Shown here piece after piece: positions 24,405 to 33,960 of a DNA stretch of 64,000 nt (positions are counted from its first letter, which is position 1; every line of letters starts with the position of its first letter). Source of the DNA: MWDF01 sp964577435. Lineage in GTDB: Bacteria > Bacillota > DTU025 > MWDF01. The stretch lies in assembly GCA_964577435.1 (NCBI GenBank), contig CAZNZD010000002.1, positions 32,559 through 96,558 of the forward strand, read 5' to 3'. The position numbers were made by a program, and so were the translations under genes. A model generated the notes under the pieces. The model made no database searches, was not told the origin of the DNA, and was given only the letters and a program-made list of their open reading frames with translations.

Positions 24405-25106
24405 ATGGAGAACCAGTCGGGCAGGATACTTATAGTCGAGGACGAAGCCAAGCTGGCGGAAGCCCTGAAAGCCTATCTGCAGAGCAAGGGCTTCGAGGTC
24501 CTAATCGCAGAGGACGGGCTTCAGGCCCTGGCCATATTCGACAGGGAGGACATCACACTCATCCTGCTGGACCTGATGCTGCCTGGCATGTCGGGCGAGG
24601 ACGTGTGCGCCAGCATAAGGCGCAGGTCCAGGGTTCCGATCATCATGCTTACGGCCAAGGCGGACGAATCAGACGTTGTCGGCGGCCTGGGTCTGGGAGC
24701 CGACGACTACGTCTCTAAGCCTTTCAGCCTGAAAGCCCTTTCGGCGAGGATGGAGGCGGTCCTCCGAAGGTCCAGGGCAACGGCCTCCCCCCTTTGCAGC
24801 AGGATATCGTTCAACGGCGGTGACCTCGAGATCGACCTCGAGAGAAGGTCAGTAAGGAAAGCCCGCGCGGACGTCAGGCTCACGCCGAACGAGTACAGGA
24901 TACTGACGACGCTTGTAAGCCAGCCGAAGAGGACATTCACGAGAGACGAGCTCATTGCGGGAGCCTTCGAGGACGAGTTCGAAGGATACGACCGGGCGGT
25001 TGACACACATATAAAGAACATCAGGCAGAAGATCGGCGACGATCCCAGGAAGCCCACCTACATAGTGACAGTCCATGGAATCGGATACCGCTTCGAGGGT
25101 GAGTGA
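24405..25106 (+). CDS. OmpR/PhoB-family response regulator
   Basis: A 233-residue regulator: a receiver domain (1-120) with acidic pocket VEDEA, phospho-Asp in LILLDLMLPG and Lys in VSKPFSLKAL, and a winged-helix DNA-binding domain (about 135-233) with RLTPNEYRIL and a terminal YIVTVHGIGYRFEGE. The start ATG at 24405 follows GGAGG. One base separates its stop from the ATG of its cognate kinase. Its place next to the copper-type transporter suggests it controls that gene in response to metal or envelope stress. Confidence 0.92.
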   Translation: MENQSGRILIVEDEAKLAEALKAYLQSKGFEVLIAEDGLQALAIFDREDITLILLDLMLPGMSGEDVCASIRRRSRVPIIMLTAKADESDVVGGLGLGADDYVSKPFSLKALSARMEAVLRRSRATASPLCSRISFNGGDLEIDLERRSVRKARADVRLTPNEYRILTTLVSQPKRTFTRDELIAGAFEDEFEGYDRAVDTHIKNIRQKIGDDPRKPTYIVTVHGIGYRFEGE

Positions 25107-25107
25107 C

Positions 25108-26502
25108 ATGAAGTACAGCCTGAAGCACAAGCTTGCGCTGGCCATAGCCTTGGTGGCCCTTATCAGCGTCGCTGTCGCGACCATGCTCTCAAGCTACATA
25201 ATCAGAGACGAGTTCAACGGCTATATAGTTAGGCAGCAGGAGCAGAGGACGCAGGGCCTTGTCACAAGCCTGGAAATGCAGTACAGGGCGAACGGAGGCG
25301 CATGGGACGCCGGGTTCGTCCATGCGCTGGGCATGGCTGCGCTCGACGACGGCTACATAATACGGGTCGAAGACGCCACAGGTGTTACGGTCTGGGATGC
25401 CCAGTCCCACGACACCAGCCTCTGTGAGGACATAATGAGAAGCATCTCCGAAAGGATGGGCAGCGAGTTTCCGCGCATCGACGGCTCGTTCGAATCCCAT
25501 GAGATCATCCTTGGAAGCGGGGAGGGATCCTTCGGCAAGCTGATAATCGGCTATTACGAACCGTTCTTCCTGGATGAGAACGACTTCGGGTTCATCCGGA
25601 TGCTCAATGGCGTTACAGTCGGGGCAGGGGCGCTTGCAATCGCCCTGGCATCGGTCGCCGGCCTGCTTCTTGCTGCTAACATCAGCAGGCCGCTGCATAA
25701 GGCGGCGGAGGCCTCACGTCAGATCTCCGGGGGTAACTACAAGGTGAAGCTAGACGAGCGCGCCGACACGACGGAAATCGGCATGCTTGTGAAGTCGATT
25801 AATCAGCTGGCCTCCTCGCTTGACAGGCAGGATGACATCAGAAGGCGGCTCGTGGAGGATGTATCTCACGAGATCCGCACGCCGGTGGCGATACTCCAGA
25901 CCCACATCGAATCGATGGTCGAGGGCATTTGGCAGCCGACTTCCGAGCACCTGCAGAGCTGTTATGAGGAGGTGCTTCGCATCGGCCAGCTAATGGGCGA
26001 TATCGAGGGGCTCAAGAAGGCCGGCGTCGGAGGCACAGCCCTGGAGAAGACGGAGTTTCGCATAATGGCCGCCTTGAAAAGAGCAGTCGAGGGTTTCGAG
26101 ATGGAAATCCGCAGGAAAGGGCTCAATGTGGGCATCAGCGGGGACGATGTCACTGTGGTGGCCGATGAGGGCAGGATCTCGCAGGTCATAGTGAACCTTA
26201 TGTCCAATGCGGTCAAGTACACCGAGGAAGGCGGGTCCATCGGCATTCAAGTCACGGGCTCAGACGACACTGTCAAGGTGAGCGTGACCGACGACGGGGC
26301 AGGCATCCCTGAAGACGAGCTGCCCTTCATCTTCGAGCGGTTCTACCGCGCCGACAAGTCCCGAAACCGCAAGACCGGAGGCTCCGGCCTGGGCCTTGCC
26401 ATAGTGAAAAGCATAGTTGAGGAGCATGACGGCACGGTAAGCGCAGAAAGCGGGCCTGGCCAGGGCACGAAGTTCGAAGTGACGCTGCCTAGGCAGCTAT
26501 GA
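25108..26502 (+). CDS. Sensor histidine kinase, partner of the OmpR-type regulator
   Basis: A 464-residue membrane kinase: TM1 (about 11-32), an extracytoplasmic sensor (about 33-170), TM2 (about 175-198), HAMP (NISRPLHKAAEASRQISGGN), HisKA with phospho-His in VSHEIRTPV, and HATPase with NLMSNAVKYT, DDGAGIP and GGSGLGLAI. This is the standard design of kinases for OmpR regulators. No clear metal-binding Cys or His cluster is seen in the sensor part. The start ATG at 25108 overlaps nothing but follows the regulator stop by one base; the earlier in-frame ATG at 25075 lies inside the regulator gene. Confidence 0.92.
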   Translation: MKYSLKHKLALAIALVALISVAVATMLSSYIIRDEFNGYIVRQQEQRTQGLVTSLEMQYRANGGAWDAGFVHALGMAALDDGYIIRVEDATGVTVWDAQSHDTSLCEDIMRSISERMGSEFPRIDGSFESHEIILGSGEGSFGKLIIGYYEPFFLDENDFGFIRMLNGVTVGAGALAIALASVAGLLLAANISRPLHKAAEASRQISGGNYKVKLDERADTTEIGMLVKSINQLASSLDRQDDIRRRLVEDVSHEIRTPVAILQTHIESMVEGIWQPTSEHLQSCYEEVLRIGQLMGDIEGLKKAGVGGTALEKTEFRIMAALKRAVEGFEMEIRRKGLNVGISGDDVTVVADEGRISQVIVNLMSNAVKYTEEGGSIGIQVTGSDDTVKVSVTDDGAGIPEDELPFIFERFYRADKSRNRKTGGSGLGLAIVKSIVEEHDGTVSAESGPGQGTKFEVTLPRQL

Positions 26503-26820
26503 TTGGGCATCCCGGCCAGAAACTTCAGGGACGCATCTTTGCAGCCCTGCTTCATATCATAGCGGCTGAGAGATCAGGGACATCGCAGCCGCAGGTATTA
26601 CGCCCCTGAACCGTCGGTGGATCTGCCATGGTTCGACTATATGTCAGCAGCGCATTTCCCGACTTGTTGTTACTAAGGACCGTCGGAAGTGCCATACAGG
26701 AATTTACCACGCGAAAAGGAGTCATGCTTGTCAAAGTAGAAGATATATATTTTATTAGTCCAGATTCCATCTTGGTTACAAAGGGGTTTAATCTGGCAAG
26801 CTTGGTTAGAGGTGCTTTAC
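26503..26820. other. Gene-free gap with a possible promoter for the signalling cluster
   Basis: A 318-base gap. The last 100 bases are AT-rich, unlike the surroundings. TTGTCA (26728-26733), a 17-base spacer and TTTATT (26751-26756) form a plausible promoter for the CheR-kinase cluster. I see no protein-coding frame I would support. Confidence 0.45.
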
Positions 26821-27669
26821 ATGGAAAGCAGGGCCTCCGAGATCATAAAGGCAGTCTTGGAATCGACGGGCAGGGACATCTCCCCGTTCGACCCTTCTTT
26901 TCTGGAAGTGGCTGCTGGCAAGAGGATGGAGAAGCTGTCTGCGAAGGATGCGGACAGCTACACCTTGCTGCTCAGTGCGGATGCAAAGGAGGCAGTAGCA
27001 TACTCCGAATCCCTTGGCAACTCTTACAGCGAGTTCTTCAGGAACAGCCTTACGTTCTCGGTGCTTGAAAGGCATGTCATCCCAGCGTTGCTATCGCGCA
27101 AGAGCGAATCGGGGGGCGGCGAGATAAGGGTCTGGTCTGCCGGTTGTGCCGCGGGACAGGAGCCGTATTCGCTAGCTATCCTGCTTGCCGAGCTGGGGCT
27201 TGGCTGCGACACTGAGCCGCGCGTCAGAATCTTTGCAACAGACAGCAATCCAGACCAGGTTGAGATGGCCAAAGCAGCCCTCTATGATGCCAGGAACCTT
27301 AGAAACGTAAGATTGAGCCACGTAAAGAAATATTTCACCAAGACTGGGGACAGATACAAGCTTAACGGAGCCATCAGGCAGATGGTCGAGTTCTCGGTGC
27401 TGGACCTGCTGGATGACAAGCATGCGTTCCCGGCAAGCAGCATCTATGGGAGCTTCGACATCATCACCTGCTGCAATGTCCTTTACTACTACTCGACGGA
27501 TTCTCAGAACAAGATAATAAACCGGCTCTTCAAGGCCCTGGGCAAGGGAGGCTGCATCGTAACCGACGAGGTGGAGAAGAGCGTAATCGATAGATTCAGA
27601 AGACTAAGGCCGCTTGAGTGGACATCGCCAGTATTCTGCCCGTCAGGTTGGGAGGATGAGCGCAAATGA
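26821..27669 (+). CDS. Solitary CheR-type protein-glutamate methyltransferase
   Basis: A 282-residue SAM-dependent methyltransferase. The N-terminal helical domain is followed by the SAM-binding core RVWSAGCAAGQEPYSLAI, an acidic residue in IFATDSNPDQVEMAK, and the catalytic-side strand FDIITCCNVLYYY. CheR normally methylates glutamates on chemoreceptors, but no receptor, CheA, CheW or CheB gene is in the window. The gene overlaps the following hybrid kinase by four bases (ATGA). The partner is therefore likely a helical signalling protein, perhaps that kinase. The start ATG at 26821 follows AGAGGTG. Confidence 0.88.
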   Translation: MESRASEIIKAVLESTGRDISPFDPSFLEVAAGKRMEKLSAKDADSYTLLLSADAKEAVAYSESLGNSYSEFFRNSLTFSVLERHVIPALLSRKSESGGGEIRVWSAGCAAGQEPYSLAILLAELGLGCDTEPRVRIFATDSNPDQVEMAKAALYDARNLRNVRLSHVKKYFTKTGDRYKLNGAIRQMVEFSVLDLLDDKHAFPASSIYGSFDIITCCNVLYYYSTDSQNKIINRLFKALGKGGCIVTDEVEKSVIDRFRRLRPLEWTSPVFCPSGWEDERK

Positions 27670-30191
27670 AGATAAGATCTCAGTATATTCTTTATTTCGT
27701 TATACTATTCGCCCTCGTGCTGGCGCTCGGCGCCTTCTCTCTGTACCAGAATGAGAGCATCTGGCTACAGGCACAGGGGCTTTACAACCATCCGTTCACG
27801 GTCAGCCGAACCCTTGCTACCATCAGCGAGGACGTACTGGCGATGCACCGCGCAGTGAAGGATTTCACCATAACGGAGAGTCAGCCATTCCGGCAGGAGC
27901 TCACCCATGAGATAGAACGGTCTGACGACGAAGTTATAGAGGCTATAGAGGTCCTGTATGACAGATACCTCGGGCCGAAGGCCGACGTGGACGACCTGCA
28001 TGAGTCCTTCATATCCTGGAGGGCGATCAGGAAGGAGATAACCAGCCTGGCCGACTCAGGAGAGCGGCAGGAGGCCATCGTCTCCACCCTTCCGAGCGGA
28101 AACGGCGGCGCGAAGGTGGACGAGCTTATGGGGATTCTCAACAGGATCCAGAGTTTTGCAGATAACAAGGCCGAAGAGTTCATAGGCGAGGCCGAGCAGA
28201 ATAGGGATTCCCTCAGGCGGTCGCTGATCGCCTATCTTATAGCAGCTATTCTGCTGCTCGCCCTCATAGTCTACCTTCTTATCAGAAACACCCTAGTGCC
28301 GCTTCAATCGATGACAGAAACAGCCCGCAAGTTAGGTGAAGGAAACTACTCGGTAAGGTCCCCATACAGCTCGAAAAGCGAGCTTGGGGAGCTGTCGAGG
28401 ACGCTGAACATAATGGCAGGAAACATTGAGGGCGACATAGCCCTCAAAGATGCGGCATCTGGCCTGATCGCTGAGGTCGTAGCCTCCGATGAGCCGTCCG
28501 AGTTCTTCAAGGATTGCGCAAAGGCCCTGGCCAGGGCGACCGGATCGCAAATCGCGGCGCTTTTCGTTCTTAACGTCGCATCCGGGGAGTTCGAGCACAA
28601 ATCCTCGGTAGGATATCTTCCTGAAGGCAGGCTTGCATTCAAGGCGTCCCAGCTTGAAGGCGAGCTTGGGTTCGCCATGCTGGACAGGGCTGTAAAGCAT
28701 GTGAAGCTGCCCGCGGGGGATGCGCCTTTCATCTATCGGTCTGCGGTGGGCGACATCAGGCCCTCGGAGCTTTTGAACATCCCGCTCATATCCGGCGAGG
28801 AGGAACTCGGGTTCATAACGCTTGCAAGGACGGATAGCTACGACGAAGGGGACCTGAAGTTGCTTTCGGCGGTCCAGGACGTGCTCGCATCAAAGCTCTC
28901 CAGCATATTGTCGGCCATCAGGGCGAGGGAGTTCGCCGACATGCTCAAGAGGAGCAACTACGAGCTCGAGATCCAGGCAAGGGAGATCGAGACGCAGTCT
29001 AACGAGCTTATCCGGCAGAACACCGAGCTTGAGACCCAGAAGGTGAAGCTCGATGAGGCCAATAGGCATAAGAGCGTCTTCCTATCCAACATGAGCCATG
29101 AGCTGAGGACGCCGCTAAACTCCATAATATCGCTTTCATCCGTGCTCTCCAGGCGCTTCAAGGACCATCTGCCTAAGCAGGAGGCGGAGTACATGGAGAC
29201 CATAGAGAGAAACGGCAAGCATCTTCTTAGCGTGATCAACGACGTACTGGACTTGTCCAGGATTGAGGCAGGCAAGGAGGTCGTCCAGCTTGAGAAGGTG
29301 GACCTTAACTTCCTTGCCGAAGAGGCCGTCAAAATGCTTGAGCCCCAGGCAAGGGAGAAACAGGTGCCGCTTGTCTGCGAGACGGATAGGGGCCTGCCGC
29401 TTGCTACCGCTGACGAGACGAAGGTAAGGCACATTCTAATAAACCTCATCGGAAACGCGATCAAGTTCACCGAGAAGGGGATAATCCGGGTGATGACCTT
29501 CGAGGACGGGGACGACCTGTGCGTCGGAGTCACGGACACCGGAATAGGCATCCCGGAAGAGCATCTTGAGGACATATTCGACGAGTTCAAGCAGGCAGAC
29601 GAGAGCAACACCCGCAAGCGCGGCGGCACAGGCCTGGGCCTTGCGATATCCAGGAAGTACGCCGAGCTGATGGGAGCTGCGATAACGGTCAGAAGCAAGG
29701 TCGGCGCAGGTTCCTCATTCACACTCAGAATCTCAAAGGGTGGCAGTACGGATGCTGTCATTGCGGAAGGCAAGAAGCTTGAGAGAGGTAAAAACCATCT
29801 CGACCGCAGGGGAATGAGGCTGCTTCTTGTAGAGGACAGCGAACCTGCCATAGTCCAGATGCAGGACATACTCAGCGAGGCGGGCTTCGTCACTGAGGTC
29901 GCACGTGACGGAAGGCAGGCACTTGAGAGGATTGCGGCCGCAATGCCGGACGGGATCATCCTCGACCTGATGATGCCGGAAGTCGACGGTTTCGAGGTTC
30001 TAAGGCAGGTGAGGGGCATTGAGGAGACCGCGGGGCTGCCTGTCCTTATCCTGACAGCGAAGCAAGTCTCCAAGCAGGAGCTCAGCTTCCTGAAGGGGAA
30101 CAACATAAGCCAGCTCATCGAAAAGGGCGATGTATCCAAGGACGAGCTTCTGACCGCTTTGGACAGGATGCTTGCACACAAGGGGAAGTAG
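27666..30191 (+). CDS. Hybrid histidine kinase (four-helix sensor, HAMP, GAF, receiver)
   Basis: An 841-residue membrane protein: TM1 (7-28), a predicted helical extracytoplasmic bundle (about 30-185), TM2 (186-207), HAMP (208-258), a GAF-like domain (about 265-410), a coiled coil (415-470), HisKA with phospho-His 478 in SNMSHELRTP, HATPase with NLIGNAIKFT, TDTGIGIP and KRGGTGLGLA, and a C-terminal receiver with phospho-Asp 767 in GIILDLMMPE. In the receiver the usual conserved K-P pair is replaced by I-E-K-G-D. The coding start overlaps cheR. A helical sensor next to a CheR raises the idea that the sensor is methylated. Confidence 0.9.
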   Translation: MKIRSQYILYFVILFALVLALGAFSLYQNESIWLQAQGLYNHPFTVSRTLATISEDVLAMHRAVKDFTITESQPFRQELTHEIERSDDEVIEAIEVLYDRYLGPKADVDDLHESFISWRAIRKEITSLADSGERQEAIVSTLPSGNGGAKVDELMGILNRIQSFADNKAEEFIGEAEQNRDSLRRSLIAYLIAAILLLALIVYLLIRNTLVPLQSMTETARKLGEGNYSVRSPYSSKSELGELSRTLNIMAGNIEGDIALKDAASGLIAEVVASDEPSEFFKDCAKALARATGSQIAALFVLNVASGEFEHKSSVGYLPEGRLAFKASQLEGELGFAMLDRAVKHVKLPAGDAPFIYRSAVGDIRPSELLNIPLISGEEELGFITLARTDSYDEGDLKLLSAVQDVLASKLSSILSAIRAREFADMLKRSNYELEIQAREIETQSNELIRQNTELETQKVKLDEANRHKSVFLSNMSHELRTPLNSIISLSSVLSRRFKDHLPKQEAEYMETIERNGKHLLSVINDVLDLSRIEAGKEVVQLEKVDLNFLAEEAVKMLEPQAREKQVPLVCETDRGLPLATADETKVRHILINLIGNAIKFTEKGIIRVMTFEDGDDLCVGVTDTGIGIPEEHLEDIFDEFKQADESNTRKRGGTGLGLAISRKYAELMGAAITVRSKVGAGSSFTLRISKGGSTDAVIAEGKKLERGKNHLDRRGMRLLLVEDSEPAIVQMQDILSEAGFVTEVARDGRQALERIAAAMPDGIILDLMMPEVDGFEVLRQVRGIEETAGLPVLILTAKQVSKQELSFLKGNNISQLIEKGDVSKDELLTALDRMLAHKGK

Positions 30192-30222
30192 CGAGACGAA
30201 CCACCTTCAAGGAGGTCGACCG

Positions 30223-33072
30223 GTGAACAGATACAAGCTTCTTGCCATAGACGACAACGCCGACAACCTGCTCTCGCTGAGGGCAGTGCTTGAGGATTTC
30301 CTGCCGGACATAGCCTTCCTGACCGCAACCGACTGGGAAAGCGGAATAGAGACAGCCTTGCAGGAGGTGCCGGACGCCATACTCCTGGACATCGTCATGC
30401 CAGGGATGGATGGATATGAGGTCTGCAGGAGGCTTAAAGCCGAGGAGAAGCTAAAGGGGGTGCCTATAACCTTCCTTACGGCCTGGAAGACCAGCCCCGA
30501 TGTGCACAAGCTGGCGATTGAGGCCGGCGCTGAGGGCTTCCTTACGAAGCCGTTCGACGAAGGCGAGCTGATTTCTCAGATCAAGGCCATGTTCAGGCAT
30601 AGCTCGGCCGCCAAAGAGGAGAAGCTCGAAAAGGAGAGGCTCAGCGACGAGGTGATCAAGGCGACCGCGGAGCTTAGGCGCGAGCTGGCCGAAAGGCGTG
30701 AAGCCGAGATCAGGCTGCAGCTATCGAACGAAAGGCTCATGAGAAGCCAGCAGACGATGTCCGGCCTGCTGATCAAGCTTCGTAAGGAGAACGAGGCCCG
30801 GATCGAAAGCGAGAGGCACTTCAGGGACCTGGCGGATAACGGGATGGCGTTGGTGTGGACCTCCGGACTTGACATGAAGTGCGACTACTTCAACAGGCCA
30901 TGGCTGGAGTTCACTGGAAGGAAACTGGAGCAGGAGATGGGGGATGGCTGGATTACCGGGGTGCATCCCGATGACGCGGAGGAATGTGGAAGCACCTACA
31001 GGAAAGCCTTCGATGGCAGGGAGAAGTTCAGCATGACCTACAGGCTCCGAAGGCACGACGGGGCTTATCGGTGGCTGGTCGACGAGGGCACGCCGAGGTA
31101 TGACGCCGGAGGGGAGTTCATCGGCTATATCGGGCATTGCCTGGATATCACTGACGAGCTGGAGGCAAGGGAGATAGCCCAGAAGAGCGAGGAGAAGTTC
31201 CGCCTGTTGGTCGAAAGCGCCCCTGTAGGCATCTTCATCCAGACTGAAAGGCGTTTCAGCTACCTGAATCAGAACGCGCTCAGGATGTTCGGGGCGGAGT
31301 CAGAGGACCAATTGATCGGTACGCCGATACTAGACAGGTTCCATCCAGATTATCACAAGACGGTGAACGAGAGGATCCATGAGCTCAACAATAAGAAGCA
31401 TGATGTGCCTAACATCCAGGAGATGTGCCTTACTGTCGATGGCGAGCCGTTCTTCGTGGAAGTATCGGCAGTCCCCATCAACTTCGATGGCAAGGACGGG
31501 GCGCTGGTCTTCTTCAATGACATCTCAGCAAGGAAAAGGGCGGAGGCCCTACTTGAGGAGGAGAGGCTCAAGCTTGTCAGCATGACCAATATGCTCAATA
31601 CACTGCTTGACAGCATACCAGACGGCATCCTTCTGCTTGACAGGGAAGGCAGGATCGAATGGGCCAACACGGCGGCCAGGAACCTGGTAGCGGACGGAAG
31701 GCAGCTCGCTGAAGGCGGCAACTGCAACAGCTTCCTTTTCGGTTCGGATGGGCCTTGCGATGAATGCCCGCTAGAGGGAGTCTTCGACAGGGGAGAGCAG
31801 GTCAACTGGGAACGCCTTCTGGATAACGGGTCCTCCTGGGACATAAGGATAGTGCCGATCGCCGATGCCACGGGCAGCTACCACCGGGCAATCGAGATCA
31901 TCCGGGACGTGACAAAGCAGAGGAAAACGGAGGAGCAGCTGAGGCAATCTCAGAAGATGGAATCGGTAGGAAGGCTCGCTGGAGGCGTGGCACACGATTT
32001 CAACAACCTGATAACGGCAATATTAGGCAACTGCGAGATGGCGATGATGGACCTTGCCGAAGGCGACGCGGTCAGGGAATACCTCCGTGATATCCGCAAA
32101 GCCGGGGAGAACGCCTCAGGCCTTACAAGGCAGCTTCTGGCATTCAGCAGGAGACAGGTGCTTCAGCCCGAGGTGATGAGCCTGAACCAGGTGATCGAGG
32201 AGAACCGCAGGATGCTCTCCCGGCTCATGAGAGAGAACATCAGCTATGAGGAGAAGCTTGAAAGCGGGCTCTGCCCCATAGAGGCAGACAAGAGCCAGGT
32301 GGAGCAGGTCCTGATGAACCTCGTCATCAATGCGTCCGATGCCATGCCGGACGGCGGCACGCTCACCGTCGAGACTTTCGGCACCGACATAACCCCGGGG
32401 CAAATCGCAGCGCAAGGCGAGATGGAACCCGGAAGGTATGCAGTCCTTGCGGTAAGCGATACCGGTATCGGCATGAGCGAGAGCACCATGAAGCAGATCT
32501 TCGAACCTTTCTTCACAACCAAGGACAAGGAGAAGGGGACCGGCCTCGGGCTTTCCACCGTCTATGGAATAGTGAACCAGAGCAGGGGCTACATCTCGGT
32601 GTACAGCGAGATAGGCAAGGGCAGCACTTTCAAGGTCTACCTGAGATGTGTGGACAAGCAGGTAGCCACGGAAACCGGCAGGCAGACTGAAGCCCTTTCC
32701 GGAAACGAGCGGATCCTTCTGGTGGAAAACGACGTCGGCGTCAGGACCATCATCGCAAAGCAGCTGAGGCAGTTCGGATATAAGGTGACGGAAGCGCCGG
32801 ACGGCGAGGAGGGTTTGAGGATCTTCAAGGTTGATGCTGACGGCTTCGACCTGATACTGACTGATGTGGTCATGCCCAGGCTCGGGGGAAGGCAGATGGC
32901 CGAGGAGGCGGCAAAGCTTCGGCCCGGCCAGAAAGTCCTGTACATGTCGGGGTACACCGAAAACAGCATTGTCCATAACGGCGTGCTTGAGGCGGGAGTG
33001 CAGTTCATCGGGAAGCCTTTCACCGCGGAGGGGCTTGCAAGGAAAGTAAGGTCGATCCTGGACTGGGCATGA
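30223..33072 (+). CDS. Receiver - triple PAS - histidine kinase - receiver hybrid
   Basis: A 949-residue soluble protein with no transmembrane segment. Order: receiver (1-125; LLAIDDNADN, phospho-Asp in ILLDIVMPG, Lys in LTKPF), coiled coil, PAS (about 200-320), PAS (about 325-440), a third PAS (about 450-570) with a Cys motif C-N-S-F-L-F-G-x-x-G-P-C-x-x-C-P, a kinase core with phospho-His in GGVAHDFNNL, HATPase with NLVINASDAM, SDTGIGM and GTGLGLST, and a C-terminal receiver (LILTDVVMPR, GKPFT). It is built to take phosphate from an upstream kinase and pass it on. The start GTG at 30223 follows AAGGAGG; the ATG at 30172 lies in the previous gene. Confidence 0.9.
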   Translation: MNRYKLLAIDDNADNLLSLRAVLEDFLPDIAFLTATDWESGIETALQEVPDAILLDIVMPGMDGYEVCRRLKAEEKLKGVPITFLTAWKTSPDVHKLAIEAGAEGFLTKPFDEGELISQIKAMFRHSSAAKEEKLEKERLSDEVIKATAELRRELAERREAEIRLQLSNERLMRSQQTMSGLLIKLRKENEARIESERHFRDLADNGMALVWTSGLDMKCDYFNRPWLEFTGRKLEQEMGDGWITGVHPDDAEECGSTYRKAFDGREKFSMTYRLRRHDGAYRWLVDEGTPRYDAGGEFIGYIGHCLDITDELEAREIAQKSEEKFRLLVESAPVGIFIQTERRFSYLNQNALRMFGAESEDQLIGTPILDRFHPDYHKTVNERIHELNNKKHDVPNIQEMCLTVDGEPFFVEVSAVPINFDGKDGALVFFNDISARKRAEALLEEERLKLVSMTNMLNTLLDSIPDGILLLDREGRIEWANTAARNLVADGRQLAEGGNCNSFLFGSDGPCDECPLEGVFDRGEQVNWERLLDNGSSWDIRIVPIADATGSYHRAIEIIRDVTKQRKTEEQLRQSQKMESVGRLAGGVAHDFNNLITAILGNCEMAMMDLAEGDAVREYLRDIRKAGENASGLTRQLLAFSRRQVLQPEVMSLNQVIEENRRMLSRLMRENISYEEKLESGLCPIEADKSQVEQVLMNLVINASDAMPDGGTLTVETFGTDITPGQIAAQGEMEPGRYAVLAVSDTGIGMSESTMKQIFEPFFTTKDKEKGTGLGLSTVYGIVNQSRGYISVYSEIGKGSTFKVYLRCVDKQVATETGRQTEALSGNERILLVENDVGVRTIIAKQLRQFGYKVTEAPDGEEGLRIFKVDADGFDLILTDVVMPRLGGRQMAEEAAKLRPGQKVLYMSGYTENSIVHNGVLEAGVQFIGKPFTAEGLARKVRSILDWA

Positions 33073-33135
33073 TTTCTTGAAAGGCGCAGATATTGGCCGG
33101 ACCAAGTCACAATCTCGATCAAGGGGGAGTCCAAG

Positions 33136-33960
33136 GTGAGGATTGAGGATTTCGTGCACGATAAGGAACCTGTCAGAATCGACGACGGCATATTCTGGGT
33201 AGGATACGCCGACGAGAACAGGGGCCTGCACTGCAACCCATACCTTGTCGTCGAAGGCAGCGAGGCCGTGCTCATCGATGGAGGCAACCGGGACGACTTC
33301 AGCAATGTGATGTTGAAGATACTGAGGACCGGCCTTGACCCGTCGCAGATAACAAGGCTCATCTACCAGCACTACGACCCCGATCTATGCGGAAGCCTTC
33401 CGCAGCTTGAAAGCATAATCGACAGCGATTCCCTGAGGATAATCTCGCATGAGGAGAACAACGTCTTCATCCATTACTACTCCTCGAGGACGGCAAAGCT
33501 CGACTACCGCGGGATGGGAAGCCATTTCGACTTTGCCACAGGCAGGAGGCTGGAATTCTACGCCACTCCCTTCTGCCATCATTCGGGAAGTTTCGTTACT
33601 CTGGATACTAAGACAAGGACCCTGTTCTCAAGTGATCTCTTCGGCAGCTTCGACAATACATGGTCGCTCATTCTGGAGCTGACGGACCGGTGCAGGCAGT
33701 GCGAGGACATCAGCGCATGCCCGAATAGCAAGGAAAGATGCCCCTTGTCAGGCATAATCAGCTTCCATCAAAGGATTATGACTTCGAACAAGGCCCTTTC
33801 CTATTCGCTCGATGTCATCGAGCGCCTTGATGCCGACAGGATAGCCCCTCAGCACGGAAGCGTGATCGCGACCAAGGAAGATGTAAAGGCCGTGATACGC
33901 CACCTTAGGGCGATCAAGGACGTCGGCATAGACCTTCTGATGGCGGGGGAGCCAAGATGA
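33136..33960 (+). CDS. ODP-type di-iron metallo-beta-lactamase-fold sensor protein
   Basis: A 274-residue protein with the fold of the di-iron half of flavodiiron proteins but no flavodoxin domain. The metal ligand series can be followed: Y-Q-H-Y-D-P-D-L (His, Asp, Asp), then C-H-H-S-G-S-F, S-S-D-L-F-G and A-P-Q-H-G-S. The order and spacing match oxygen-binding di-iron proteins (ODP) known to report oxygen or peroxide to chemotaxis systems. A four-Cys stretch (C-R-Q-C-x6-C-x7-C, about 192-209) could hold another metal. GTG at 33136 follows GGGGGAG. It overlaps the HD-GYP gene by four bases, suggesting the two proteins work as a pair. Confidence 0.85.
   Translation: MRIEDFVHDKEPVRIDDGIFWVGYADENRGLHCNPYLVVEGSEAVLIDGGNRDDFSNVMLKILRTGLDPSQITRLIYQHYDPDLCGSLPQLESIIDSDSLRIISHEENNVFIHYYSSRTAKLDYRGMGSHFDFATGRRLEFYATPFCHHSGSFVTLDTKTRTLFSSDLFGSFDNTWSLILELTDRCRQCEDISACPNSKERCPLSGIISFHQRIMTSNKALSYSLDVIERLDADRIAPQHGSVIATKEDVKAVIRHLRAIKDVGIDLLMAGEPR

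Noticed and set aside
26628..27068. 146-codon plus-strand ORF overlapping the CheR gene start
   Set aside because: Out of frame with the CheR gene, which has family motifs and its own ribosome site.
28958..30328. 456-codon Ser-rich minus-strand ORF opposite the hybrid kinase
   Set aside because: Exact antisense shadow of the HisKA/HATPase region; no ribosome site or family match.
32116..33372. 418-codon minus-strand ORF opposite the second hybrid kinase and ODP gene
   Set aside because: Antisense shadow; it crosses the boundary of two real genes.
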